This document shows positions 56,407-64,000 of a DNA stretch of 64,000 bases, one piece after another (position 1 is the stretch's first letter; each line of letters opens with the position of its first letter). This DNA is from Cyanobacteria bacterium OH_CBrB_359 (lineage in GTDB: Bacteria; Cyanobacteriota; Vampirovibrionia; Gastranaerophilales; Gastranaerophilaceae), in assembly GCA_023433065.1 (NCBI GenBank), contig JAEZET010000003.1:186001-250000 (forward strand), in the 5' to 3' direction. Under the pieces are notes generated by a model. It had not been told where the DNA came from. It saw nothing but the letters and a program-made list of their open reading frames with translations, and searched no databases. The position numbers and the translations under genes are program-made.

Positions 56407-57133
56407 GTTTGCCACCGGTAAAAAACATTTTAATTTTATAATGGGTTTCCAGTATAAATAGTTTTATAAGTGTAAAAATGAAGGTAAATATAAATAATGG
56501 TAAATTCCTATGCGATTTTCCATGTAGTCTTTTATTGAAATTTATAGGTATTTCAGCAATTTTTAGATTTGGTTTTGCAATTCTCATTTTTATAATTATT
56601 TCTTGCATTACATCAAAGTTTTGCCCTTCTATTGAAATACTTTTTAGTAGATTAGTTTTATATATTCTGAATCCTGCAGATAAATCTTTGGCAGGTATAT
56701 TGAATATAAATCTAAATGTATTGTTTAACAAATGAGACATTATAATTGATATAAAGTTATCATTAGTAGTTCCGCCTTGAACGTATCTAGAACCGATTAC
56801 TATATCACAATTTTCACTGACAAATTTATTGTATAGTTCAGGTATTTTTTCAGGGGGGTGTGAGTTATCACAATCTAAAGTTAAAAATTTATCATTGGTT
56901 GCAAGTTCTATTGCTGTTTTATAGGCACTTCCAAAATTGTTTTCTTCTTGATTATAATACTTAACATTAAATTTAGTGCAAATTTCAGGAGTGTTATCTT
57001 CAGTTTTTACTCCATCTACAACAATAATTTCGTATTCTTCACCGAGTTTTTTTATATTCTCAACAATAAGAGGGAGTAAATGGTCAAGATTTTTGGCTTC
57101 GTGTTTTGCAAGCAAAACAACACTTATACCCAT
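56396..57133 (-). CDS. GT2 polyprenyl-phosphate sugar synthase (DPM1-like)
   Basis: A 245-residue GT2 enzyme related to dolichol-phosphate mannose synthase. It contains ISVVLLAKHEAKN, EIIVVDG, GSAYKTAIE, the metal-binding DCD motif at 87-89 followed by SHPPEKIPEL, IGSRYVQGG and LSAGFRIY. It transfers a hexose from a nucleotide sugar to polyprenyl phosphate at the inner face of the membrane. A C-terminal amphipathic/hydrophobic helix may anchor it. GGAG lies six bases before the chosen ATG; another ATG two codons earlier is too close to it. It overlaps the GT-C gene downstream, so the two are coupled. Confidence 0.88.
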   Translation of the reverse strand: MGISVVLLAKHEAKNLDHLLPLIVENIKKLGEEYEIIVVDGVKTEDNTPEICTKFNVKYYNQEENNFGSAYKTAIELATNDKFLTLDCDNSHPPEKIPELYNKFVSENCDIVIGSRYVQGGTTNDNFISIIMSHLLNNTFRFIFNIPAKDLSAGFRIYKTNLLKSISIEGQNFDVMQEIIIKMRIAKPNLKIAEIPINFNKRLHGKSHRNLPLFIFTFIFTLIKLFILETHYKIKMFFTGGKHEK

Positions 57134-57255
57134 TTTCATCTCCTGATTATACTAATAATAAATATTATACACATAATCTGACATTTTGTAATGAAGCTAA
57201 AATTATTTAAGAATTTCTTTGAATTACAGTGAAATTTTAATTTACAAATCCATAT

Positions 57256-58737
57256 TTATTTTCTGAGATTTTTAAATTTAAGGTCTTTTAATTCTTTATC
57301 CGAAATTGAAATATTTAGCTCTTGTGTTATGTTTTCAAAATTTGATGATACGAAAATGATATTATTAGGATTAGTTCCGTAAACAGCACTTAAATATTCT
57401 AATTCTAAATTGTCGTCCCAATCAAAATAATTTTTTGGGAGTTTAATTGGTAAATTTCCATTTAACTGAGACACTACCAGTTTATCATATTTATAAACTT
57501 TTTCTCTGGTAGTCAAAGTGGCATCTAGAACTTCACTTACTGATTTTTTATAATTAACTGTTGTTGTGGTTATTATAAAAATTGACATTATGCATATAGT
57601 ACTGAATAATCTATTATCTTTGCTTTTTGTAATTTTTTGTATAACAGGATTTATAGCTAGCATAGTAGGAATTAGGAGGCAAATCCTCATTGTCATTTTA
57701 ATACCCCAGTGGGAAATCCACCAAAAAGTTCCAGTCGGATGGTTTTTGCCCATTAATATAAAAGTTAAGAATAGTATTATAAAACTTGCCGTTAAGCATA
57801 AAGAAACAAAAGTAATTTTGTGGGAATTCGTATTTCTTTTATCGACAAAAGAAAATATAGCAGAGAAAATAATTATAAAATAGCAAATTAAATGAGGTTT
57901 TATAATTTCAAGCCAGTATGTATTAAAAAAGTCTTGATATAACTTGAAATTATAAATAATCGTATTAATTGTAAGAGATGGATTTTTCGATTCATAATGG
58001 TCGAGGAAACTATAATTAATAAATAAGACTAAGCTTCCAATAATTAAAAATATTAAGGGTAATGTATAGATATGCAATAATTTTTGTTTTTTTACTATCC
58101 CATATATTAAAATAAAAAACATTGACACTAATGATATTACGGTTGTTAGCTCAAAATATGCACCTAATATAAATGCGGAAAGTAATATTAATGACAAAAC
58201 CTTTGAATTTAATTGCTCCGGATTAATAAAATATTTAGTCCATTTAAGCCAAAAAAAGGCGAAAAAAATATTTGGAATAAATAATCTACAAAATGCTGTA
58301 GAACATTGTAAATCATATGCGCTATATCTAAACAGTCCCCCCCAAACTGCAAGATAAGCAATAACAAATAATAATAAATGAATGCATAATTTTTTTATAT
58401 TTAATGATTTATTATCACTATTTATAAATGGTAGTAATGATAAAATATATGATAGTAAAACCATATTAAAAGCTCGAAAATATGAACCGAATGAAATTAC
58501 AAAATCGTTTGGATGTATATGTAGTAAAGCTGGCATATACCAAGTAGTGATTATTTTTATTATGCCTGCAGGATAGCTGCCATTGTCGGGATAGAAAATA
58601 ATACGTCTTAAATCATTATAGAATTCAAGATCTTCATGCATTAATACAATATTTTTTAAGATAAGGTGCGTTAATAAAGTAAAAATTAAAAAAACAAAAC
58701 AATATATATATATCGGAATATATTTATTATTTTGCAT
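57256..58737 (-). CDS. Polytopic membrane protein of the LLHIHP type
   Basis: A 493-residue protein with about 11 helices and a soluble C-terminal region of about 110 residues. PALLHIHPNDFVISFGS mirrors PHLLHIHPQNFLIGAGS in the protein at 49577, and the C-terminal parts also share a REKVYKYDKLVV-like pattern, so they are paralogues. An HEDLEFYND segment in the first outer loop could hold acidic active-site residues. A GT-C-like role is likely but not shown. The ATG at 58737 has GAGAG upstream; the TTG six codons earlier is rejected. It stands upstream of the GT2/GT-C pair on the same strand, with a 120-base gap. Confidence 0.7.
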   Translation of the reverse strand: MQNNKYIPIYIYCFVFLIFTLLTHLILKNIVLMHEDLEFYNDLRRIIFYPDNGSYPAGIIKIITTWYMPALLHIHPNDFVISFGSYFRAFNMVLLSYILSLLPFINSDNKSLNIKKLCIHLLLFVIAYLAVWGGLFRYSAYDLQCSTAFCRLFIPNIFFAFFWLKWTKYFINPEQLNSKVLSLILLSAFILGAYFELTTVISLVSMFFILIYGIVKKQKLLHIYTLPLIFLIIGSLVLFINYSFLDHYESKNPSLTINTIIYNFKLYQDFFNTYWLEIIKPHLICYFIIIFSAIFSFVDKRNTNSHKITFVSLCLTASFIILFLTFILMGKNHPTGTFWWISHWGIKMTMRICLLIPTMLAINPVIQKITKSKDNRLFSTICIMSIFIITTTTVNYKKSVSEVLDATLTTREKVYKYDKLVVSQLNGNLPIKLPKNYFDWDDNLELEYLSAVYGTNPNNIIFVSSNFENITQELNISISDKELKDLKFKNLRK

Positions 58738-58938
58738 TAAAATCTCTCTACTCAAAAATATCTATTCTTATTTTATTCCTATTTAGAATAAAGTCAATTT
58801 GTCAATTTTGTATAAAAATTGTATTTAAAATATAATTCAATAAACTTTTAATAAGTTTTACATTATATTTTTAAAGGCAAAATACTAATATAAACACAGG
58901 AATTTATTTTATTTAATAATAGATTTACATCAATCAAA

Positions 58939-60366
58939 TTACATATTTTTTATAAAATTATCTGCTAAATTAACCAAATTATCAATTTCTTCTTTATTTT
59001 TACGATTTAAATTTCCAGTAATTACTCTTAATCTGGGATTGGAGAGAAAAAATACTTTATTCTTATAAACAAAGCGCCAAAATAAACTGTCAAGAATTTC
59101 ACACCATTCTCCGGGCTCAAAATTGCTCATTTTTTTAATATAGTTTGAAGATGCAATATAAGGCTTGGTAACAATCTTGCCACCATCTGAAAACTGGCTC
59201 ATTCCAAAAACATTCGCACACATTACCCAAGGATAAGAATCAATTGACATTTCCATAAACCATTTATAAACTTCCTGAGGATTGATTTCGCATAGCAAAA
59301 AGAAATTTCCCAAAACCATCAATCTTTCAATATGATTTGCATAACCTGTTTTTAAGAGTTTTTTAATTACGTTGTCAACAGGTAAAATTCCTGTTTCTCC
59401 TGTATAAAATTTATGACATAATTTGTTCTTAAATCCCCAAAAGTTTGATTTTATCTGTTCTTGCCCGATTAAACCGTAAATACCTTTAACAAATTCTCGC
59501 CAGCCTATTATTTGTCTTATATAGCCTTCTTTTGAATTTATTGGAACATCTGCGGTAATAATTTTTTCCAATAATATTTGTGGCGTAACCAAACCCGTAT
59601 TTAATGCAAAAGATATATTTGAGTGGAAAAGAAATGAATCATTTTCAACAATCGAATCCTGATATGTTCCAAAATTTTCGAGTCTGTTTTGAATAAAATT
59701 TTCAATCCAAAAATTAACTTCATCAAAAGTCGTAGGATAATTAAAAAAAGCGTGTGAGCCGATATTTTTTGAGAAATGCTTATCAATATATTCTTTTGCT
59801 TCTCTTACGTAAATATTTTCATTGATTTTGGGAAGTTGGGATATTTTAATATTTTCTGAAATCTTTTCTCTGTTTTCTTTATCAAATGTCCATTTGCCCC
59901 CATCTGGTTTTGAACTTTTGTCAATTAATATTTCATGCTTTTTTCTCATATGAATGTAAAATGATGTTTGAGAGAAATGTGTTTTTGCAGCAAAAAATTC
60001 TTCAAATTCTTCATTTGAACTTAAAAACATTGGCGATTTTATAAAAGAGGCTTTGAAACCAGCTGTTTTAATTTTTTTTTCCAGCTCAAAATTGTTTAAC
60101 GTATAAGTTATAATTTCATCAATGTTATTTTGTTTCAAAATTTCTATCCAATTTTCTTTAAATTCAATATATTCAACATCAAATTTATTTTTTAAGAGAT
60201 AATTTTCATAAAATTTAGTTGAACTTCTGTGTAAAACTAATTTATTCTTATGAAAATTGAAGGCAGTAAAAAATTCGCTCTCTTCAATTAAAAAGGTTTT
60301 ATTATTTTTGTCGATTAAAGACAAATCTTCAAATAATTGATTAGGAAAAATTAAATTTACTGCCAT
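58939..60366 (-). CDS. Cryptochrome/photolyase-related protein
   Basis: A 475-residue protein of the deoxyribodipyrimidine photolyase-related (DPRP) family. The N-terminal Rossmann part starts NLIFPNQLF and has LVLHRSSTKFY. The C-terminal FAD-binding part contains IGWREFVKGIY, GYANHIERLMVLGNFFLL, VFGMSQFSDGG and LFWRFV. In Fe-S members (PhrB type) one cysteine precedes the GYAHHIQR segment and three more follow the DGG segment, near LYW. Here the corresponding stretches read TGILPVDNVI and a shortened EPGEWCEILDSLFW, with one cysteine. The cluster therefore seems absent (alignment from memory). It may repair UV damage or sense light. Monocistronic. Confidence 0.8.
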   Translation of the reverse strand: MAVNLIFPNQLFEDLSLIDKNNKTFLIEESEFFTAFNFHKNKLVLHRSSTKFYENYLLKNKFDVEYIEFKENWIEILKQNNIDEIITYTLNNFELEKKIKTAGFKASFIKSPMFLSSNEEFEEFFAAKTHFSQTSFYIHMRKKHEILIDKSSKPDGGKWTFDKENREKISENIKISQLPKINENIYVREAKEYIDKHFSKNIGSHAFFNYPTTFDEVNFWIENFIQNRLENFGTYQDSIVENDSFLFHSNISFALNTGLVTPQILLEKIITADVPINSKEGYIRQIIGWREFVKGIYGLIGQEQIKSNFWGFKNKLCHKFYTGETGILPVDNVIKKLLKTGYANHIERLMVLGNFFLLCEINPQEVYKWFMEMSIDSYPWVMCANVFGMSQFSDGGKIVTKPYIASSNYIKKMSNFEPGEWCEILDSLFWRFVYKNKVFFLSNPRLRVITGNLNRKNKEEIDNLVNLADNFIKNM

Positions 60367-60469
60367 AACTCAATAATTTTAACCAAAATATCTAATTAAA
60401 GAATTAAACAAACAGCTAATGTTTTTTGTAAACAACATGTGTAATTTTATTAAAGAAAGGAGTTTGGCT

Positions 60470-60673
60470 ATGTTTGATTTTTTAAAAATAACTTCATATA
60501 TATTAGTTTTGATAGGTGCTCTAAATTGGGGTCTGGTTGGAGTATTTAATTTTGACCTTGTGGCAACAATTTTTGGTGATATGACAATTTTAAGCAGATC
60601 AGTTTATACTTTGGTAGGCTTAAGTGCTTTAGTATCTGCCATAACTGCTTATATGGGTCATTCTCAAAAATAA
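60470..60673 (+). CDS. DUF378 family small membrane protein
   Basis: A 67-residue protein with two membrane helices. It carries the family pattern LVLIGALNWGLVGVFNFDLVA and VYTLVGLSALVSA. DUF378 proteins are common small inner-membrane proteins of unknown function. The ATG at 60470 has AAAGGAG upstream at the correct distance; an upstream ATG 17 codons earlier would add a charged extension and is rejected. It is divergent from the photolyase-related gene and followed by a long non-coding stretch. Confidence 0.88.
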   Translation: MFDFLKITSYILVLIGALNWGLVGVFNFDLVATIFGDMTILSRSVYTLVGLSALVSAITAYMGHSQK

Positions 60674-61154
60674 AATTTGAGTTTGTATAAAATCAAATAT
60701 AGTTCAAATTTATAATAGGGTAGAATTATATTTGGTAATTTATATGGATTTATTTTTAATATTGGAAATATTTTAACAGTCTCTAAACTATAAGCACTTT
60801 GTATGACTGTATTTGTGATATTGATATACACGAATATTGTAGCCTCAACAGCAATATTCTCTGAATGTATCGCAATCTTTTTGATATAAATGAGAATAGC
60901 AAGCTGTTAAGACAACTTTGGCAAAAAGGTTTATAGAAATCAAAATTTTATTTGAAAAATCAATATAAGAAGAATAATTGTAAAAATGAGATTTTTCTTC
61001 TATTTTGATGTTTTATAACTAAATTGAATGTTTTTGGGTTTTTTTTTGTCGGAACTGATGTATTTGTTACAAAAAAACAATATTTTGTCTAAAAAGTAAA
61101 TTATTTATCTTTAGAAATCTTATTGAGATGTACTTAAAAAATAATAGGTAATTT
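60674..61154. other. 481-base intergenic region
   Basis: No convincing gene. It holds a perfect 8-bp inverted repeat (GAATATTG at 60832-60839, CAATATTC at 60852-60859) with a 12-base spacer. A 28-codon frame at 60803-60889 encodes a very hydrophobic peptide but lacks a ribosome binding site. T-rich tracts near 61041-61055 precede the start of the gene at 61155. Promoter and leader of that gene are probably in the last 100 bases, but no clear -35/-10 pair was found. Confidence 0.5.
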
Positions 61155-61943
61155 ATGTTAAATACTTCATTAAATGTTTTGGTTGGTTCTAATTCCCCAA
61201 TTGCTTTTAAGAAAAAACAAGAAGATTTTTTAAACATTAAAGTGAAACAAGGGCTGACAAAGTCTCTAAACAGTGAATCTAATATTTTTTATTCTCCAAA
61301 AATTAGTTTTTCAGGACGTCAATTTACTGTCCCAAAAGAGATTCAGGCAGAAATAAAAGAAGCTTTGGATAATGAAGTATTTGAATTTGTTACTCCAGCG
61401 GGGGAAAAGCTTGAAGGAAGCGTTGCTGATTATATCAAAGCCTGTATAAGTAAAATGACAGAAAATGATACGGCTCAGGGCTTACTCCATGGCACAATGC
61501 AAGAAGTGCGCAGTAATATAATTAAAAATGGATTTGATCCCGATAAAGTTACCAGAACTTTGGCTGGACCTGGAACTTGTTTCACTGGTAGCGAATACGA
61601 GGCACATATGTTAGGTGGCGGAGCCGTTATAAGTTGCGATTATAATGGTTCAACAGCACGTTTTCAACATGGATTCTACGAAAAAATAAGGACAAATGAA
61701 AAAATTAAGAGCATTGTAGATGAAAAACTCGGTACCAATATAGAAAAATACAAAGGCTGGTCTGAAGCATATTCAAGTGCAATTAATAAGATTGAAAAAT
61801 GCATAGATTCTTACACCAGAGACGTTATTATTAATAAACTCCATATTGATGCAGGTATTGATCCTGGTAACTATCCTTGTTATCCTGCTTGTTTTGTAGT
61901 TTATAATACAAAGAAAATTCACAATATTCAGGCTTATAACTAA
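61155..61943 (+). CDS. Protein with ADP-ribosyltransferase-like motif set
   Basis: A 262-residue protein without signal peptide or membrane segment. The first 55 residues are polar and end in KISFSGRQF. Residues 110-165 read LLHGTMQEV, IIKNGFDPDK, LAGPGTCFTGSEYEA, GGGAVISCDYNG, which follows the order of ART/PARP-fold proteins: an H-G-T strand, a xxGFD helix and G-x-G-x-[YC]-F-T. That fold includes ADP-ribosyltransferase toxins and RNA 2'-phosphotransferases. The classic Tyr is replaced by Cys142, and a catalytic Glu cannot be fixed. Eight cysteines, several near the end. Weak AGG upstream of the ATG. Function is inference from pattern. Confidence 0.6.
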   Translation: MLNTSLNVLVGSNSPIAFKKKQEDFLNIKVKQGLTKSLNSESNIFYSPKISFSGRQFTVPKEIQAEIKEALDNEVFEFVTPAGEKLEGSVADYIKACISKMTENDTAQGLLHGTMQEVRSNIIKNGFDPDKVTRTLAGPGTCFTGSEYEAHMLGGGAVISCDYNGSTARFQHGFYEKIRTNEKIKSIVDEKLGTNIEKYKGWSEAYSSAINKIEKCIDSYTRDVIINKLHIDAGIDPGNYPCYPACFVVYNTKKIHNIQAYN

Positions 61944-62088
61944 TTAATAGAAAATAATTGAAATACAAATTTTTAACTGTTTGTTAACTTTGGTGCTGAC
62001 CTGGTAATGTCGTATTGCTTAATTGAAAGCAGTTCAGGCAATTGATAGTGTTTAAACTGAATTGGTATCTGTAATTAAATCAAAACTA

Positions 62089-62113
62089 AAAAACACCCAT
62101 ATCAGGTGTTTTT
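62089..62113 (-). terminator. Intrinsic terminator of tRNA-Ser
   Basis: AAAAACACC at 62089-62097 pairs with GGTGTTTTT at 62105-62113 around a 7-base loop. It starts 9 bases after the 3' end of the minus-strand tRNA, and its minus-strand U-tract is well placed to end that transcript. Confidence 0.75.
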
Positions 62114-62122
62114 ATTAAAATT

Positions 62123-62211
62123 CGGAGAAGCCGGGATTCGAACCCGGGAGGCAGATTACTCCACCTAACACCTTAGCAGGGTGCCGCCTTCAGCCACTCG
62201 GCCACTTCTCC
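62123..62211 (-). tRNA. tRNA-Ser (anticodon GCT)
   Basis: An 89-base type II tRNA on the minus strand. The acceptor stem GGAGAAG pairs with CTTCTCC, discriminator G. The D arm contains GCCGAGTGGCTGAAGGC, the anticodon stem-loop is CACCCTGCTAAGGTG with GCT, a long variable arm follows, and the T arm reads GGGTTCGAATCCC. It decodes AGC/AGT codons. CCA is not encoded. Confidence 0.97.
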
Positions 62212-62254
62212 TTTTGTTATAGTTTATCATAAACCGCTTTTTTTATACAAGTTT

Positions 62255-63052
62255 TTATTTTATAAGTTCCGATAACAGAGATTCACTCTTTTCTAAAATT
62301 ATTTCTCTTTCTTCTTCTGGATTATCTATGTATATTTTTGTCTTTTTTACAACATTTATATCAAAATATGGTTTCTTAAAATATTTTTGAACTAATCTGT
62401 CTGCAAAATATGTCAGCGATGCAATATTTGCCATAGATGACTTTAATGGGTCATGATGGTATTTTATTGCATTTGCAATAATTATCGACAGTTTCCACTT
62501 TGATGCCATTAAAAATCCCACATCAGTATGATCAGTTTTGAAAAATATTTTTTCTGCATGTATAACATCAAGTCCTCTTGCCTTTAAATCAACTACTTTT
62601 TGGTATTTAATAGGATTTTTTTTATTTAAAAGTATTTTGCCTATATCATGTAAAAAACCAAGCATAAATGCTTCATCAGGGTTCATTAATTTGAATTTTT
62701 CAGCAAGATGTTCTGCTGCCACTGCACATTTAATCGAATGTGCCCATAGCTCTTTTCCGCCATAATTAGTAAGCATTGACTTCATAGCCACAGTCAAAAT
62801 TATGTTTTTAGCTTGAGTCATTCCCATAAGAGCAAGCGCTTTATTAATAGAAATTACTTGCTGGGAAAAACCGTAATAGGCTGAATTTACTACCTTTAAA
62901 ACCTGAGTTGAAAGAGCCTGATCGTAAGAAATAATTTCTCCAAGTTCGCTAATCCCTGTTGCATCGCTCTTTATAATATTTAATGCCTTAACGATTACAT
63001 TTGGCATTGCCGGAATTTGGCTTGGATCTATTAGAAATTCTGAAGAATTCAT
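62255..63052 (-). CDS. HDOD domain protein
   Basis: A 265-residue protein made almost entirely of an HDOD domain, a helical relative of HD phosphohydrolases. IPAMPNVIVKAL at the start, ISYDQALSTQVLKVVNSAYYGF, INKALALMG, and the partly kept metal motif FLHDIGK near residue 133 are typical. HDOD proteins act in signalling and regulation; many lack catalysis. It starts directly at the end of ftsX (no gap), so it is probably cotranscribed with it. The tRNA-Ser follows on the same strand after 43 bases. Confidence 0.87.
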   Translation of the reverse strand: MNSSEFLIDPSQIPAMPNVIVKALNIIKSDATGISELGEIISYDQALSTQVLKVVNSAYYGFSQQVISINKALALMGMTQAKNIILTVAMKSMLTNYGGKELWAHSIKCAVAAEHLAEKFKLMNPDEAFMLGFLHDIGKILLNKKNPIKYQKVVDLKARGLDVIHAEKIFFKTDHTDVGFLMASKWKLSIIIANAIKYHHDPLKSSMANIASLTYFADRLVQKYFKKPYFDINVVKKTKIYIDNPEEEREIILEKSESLLSELIK

Positions 63053-63964
63053 TTATACCTGCAAGTGTTTCTTTATTGATAACAAACTACCCATTGCACC
63101 AAATCCTATGGCTATCAAAAATAATGTAAATATAACTATATTAACAGCAAGAACTGGTGATGGCACCATAAAAAATGCGTGAACCTTTAATAGTCCATTT
63201 TGTATTGCATTTAAAGGCAGAAGAGATATTAAAGCCCCAATAAATCCATAAATCGCACCTTGTAGTATAAGAGGTATTTTAATATACCAGTTACTCACAC
63301 CCATTAAACGCATTATTTCTATTTCTTCTTTTCTCGATTGGATTACAAGTTGAATTGTATTGTTTATAATCGCTATAGTCAATATTCCAACGAATATTAC
63401 GACAATAACTGTCATTGTATTTGCAACTTTATTAAAGACCTGCATTTTTGTTGCTATATCTCTTGCATAATTTAAATCTTCTACTCCCGGGATGTTTTTT
63501 ACTTTTTGGTAAACTTCTTCGATATTTTGAGGTTTATCAATTCTGACATGCAGGGTATCAGGCAGTGGGTTCTCGATATCTGATACATCAATTTGTTTTT
63601 TCATGTCGCTCCACGCTTTTTCTTTTGTAATTACAGTGACCCTTTGAACGTGAGGTACTTCTTTGATTCTAGCTGCCAAGTGCTGTGGATTGGATGTATT
63701 TCTAATATATACTGATATTTCAAGAGCATTACCCAGTTCATGAACAAAGCTGCTTAATGAAATTGTAGTTCTGAATAAAGCTCCGAAAATAGTTAAAATT
63801 GCTGCCATAGTTGTAATAATGGCAATATTGACCAGTCCGGTTCTTTGTATACCGTTAATTGTCTCCATCCCTATTCTGTAAATAATACGAAGCTCTCCAA
63901 GCCAATCTTTTGGAATATGAGCTTTTACTTTTTTCTTGATTTTCGATTTATTGCTATCACTCAT
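63053..63964 (-). CDS. ftsX: Cell division protein FtsX
   Basis: A 303-residue membrane subunit of the FtsEX ABC-type complex, which activates peptidoglycan hydrolases at the septum. One N-terminal helix (IAIITTMAAILTIFGALF) is followed by an extracellular domain of about 100 residues (ISVYIRN, PHVQRVTVITKEKAW), then three C-terminal helices with EEIEIMRLMGVSNWYIKIPLILQG, the FtsX/MacB-type coupling region. The cytosolic N-terminal tail is lysine-rich. FtsE should lie just beyond the right edge: the last 36 bases, read on the minus strand, hold a plausible gene end (VK then stop). The HDOD gene abuts its stop codon. Confidence 0.95.
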   Translation of the reverse strand: MSDSNKSKIKKKVKAHIPKDWLGELRIIYRIGMETINGIQRTGLVNIAIITTMAAILTIFGALFRTTISLSSFVHELGNALEISVYIRNTSNPQHLAARIKEVPHVQRVTVITKEKAWSDMKKQIDVSDIENPLPDTLHVRIDKPQNIEEVYQKVKNIPGVEDLNYARDIATKMQVFNKVANTMTVIVVIFVGILTIAIINNTIQLVIQSRKEEIEIMRLMGVSNWYIKIPLILQGAIYGFIGALISLLPLNAIQNGLLKVHAFFMVPSPVLAVNIVIFTLFLIAIGFGAMGSLLSIKKHLQV

Positions 63965-64000
63965 ATGTACCTGCCTGAATATCTCTTATTATTTGACCTT

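Noticed and set aside
60803..60889. 28-codon frame encoding a very hydrophobic peptide, toxin-like
   Set aside because: No ribosome binding site or promoter, and in AT-rich DNA such short hydrophobic frames arise by chance.
1..64000. CRISPR array, insertion sequences or long direct repeats
   Set aside because: No regularly spaced repeats, transposase genes or terminal inverted repeats were seen on reading both strands.

Overview
The window is AT-rich bacterial DNA with densely packed genes on both strands. It uses ATG, GTG and TTG starts, and many genes have AGGAG-like ribosome binding sites. Gene content (flagellin, FtsX, a cyanobacterial-style Xer recombinase, large surface-glycan gene sets and many lineage-specific hypothetical proteins, but no photosynthesis genes) suggests a non-photosynthetic relative of cyanobacteria such as the gut Gastranaerophilales/Melainabacteria. 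That assignment is inference: there is no rRNA gene in the window. I saw no transposase, integron, prophage or CRISPR array.

1-13.9 kb is mostly housekeeping. It runs from the end of an unknown gene through a uridine-kinase-like P-loop kinase, an HAD phosphatase overlapping a patatin lipase, PNPase, RsgA, a prenyl diphosphate synthase overlapping a divergent PAP2 protein, a soluble PAS-GAF histidine kinase, HisRS, a lone flagellin, MetF and a Xer recombinase. 13.9-24.7 kb holds lineage-specific proteins: a 701-aa membrane protein, a 277-aa coiled-coil protein, a glycosyltransferase-like protein with a decayed active site, an SGNH hydrolase, a methyltransferase and membrane proteins. It also has tRNA-Arg(ACG) and a candidate small RNA.

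23.4-30.7 kb is a duplicated three-gene module: an acidic 374/407-aa protein, a cobalamin-binding-type radical SAM enzyme and a small helical protein. 30.8-36.1 kb has a HemN-like radical SAM protein, an EamA transporter, a HydE/BioB-like radical SAM protein and an acyl-CoA synthetase. 36.3-58.7 kb is dominated by membrane glycan enzymes (GT-C and GT2 glycosyltransferases, acyltransferase 3, FkbM-like methyltransferase, TupA-like ATP-grasp, SGNH protein, polytopic proteins). Embedded in it at 42.5-46.3 kb are a 45-codon acidic peptide gene, a full-length E. coli-type YcaO and a radical SAM protein translationally coupled to it. Two near-identical-architecture B12 radical SAM genes lie outside that locus, and a third member of the 600-aa radical SAM family follows. 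Eight radical SAM genes fall within 25 kb.

58.9-64 kb has a photolyase-related protein that seems to lack the Fe-S cysteines of its relatives, a DUF378 membrane protein, a protein with an ADP-ribosyltransferase-like motif set, tRNA-Ser(GCT), an HDOD protein and FtsX.

The best candidates for an undescribed system are the duplicated radical SAM module and the YcaO/radical SAM/peptide locus. Substrates and products of both are unknown.
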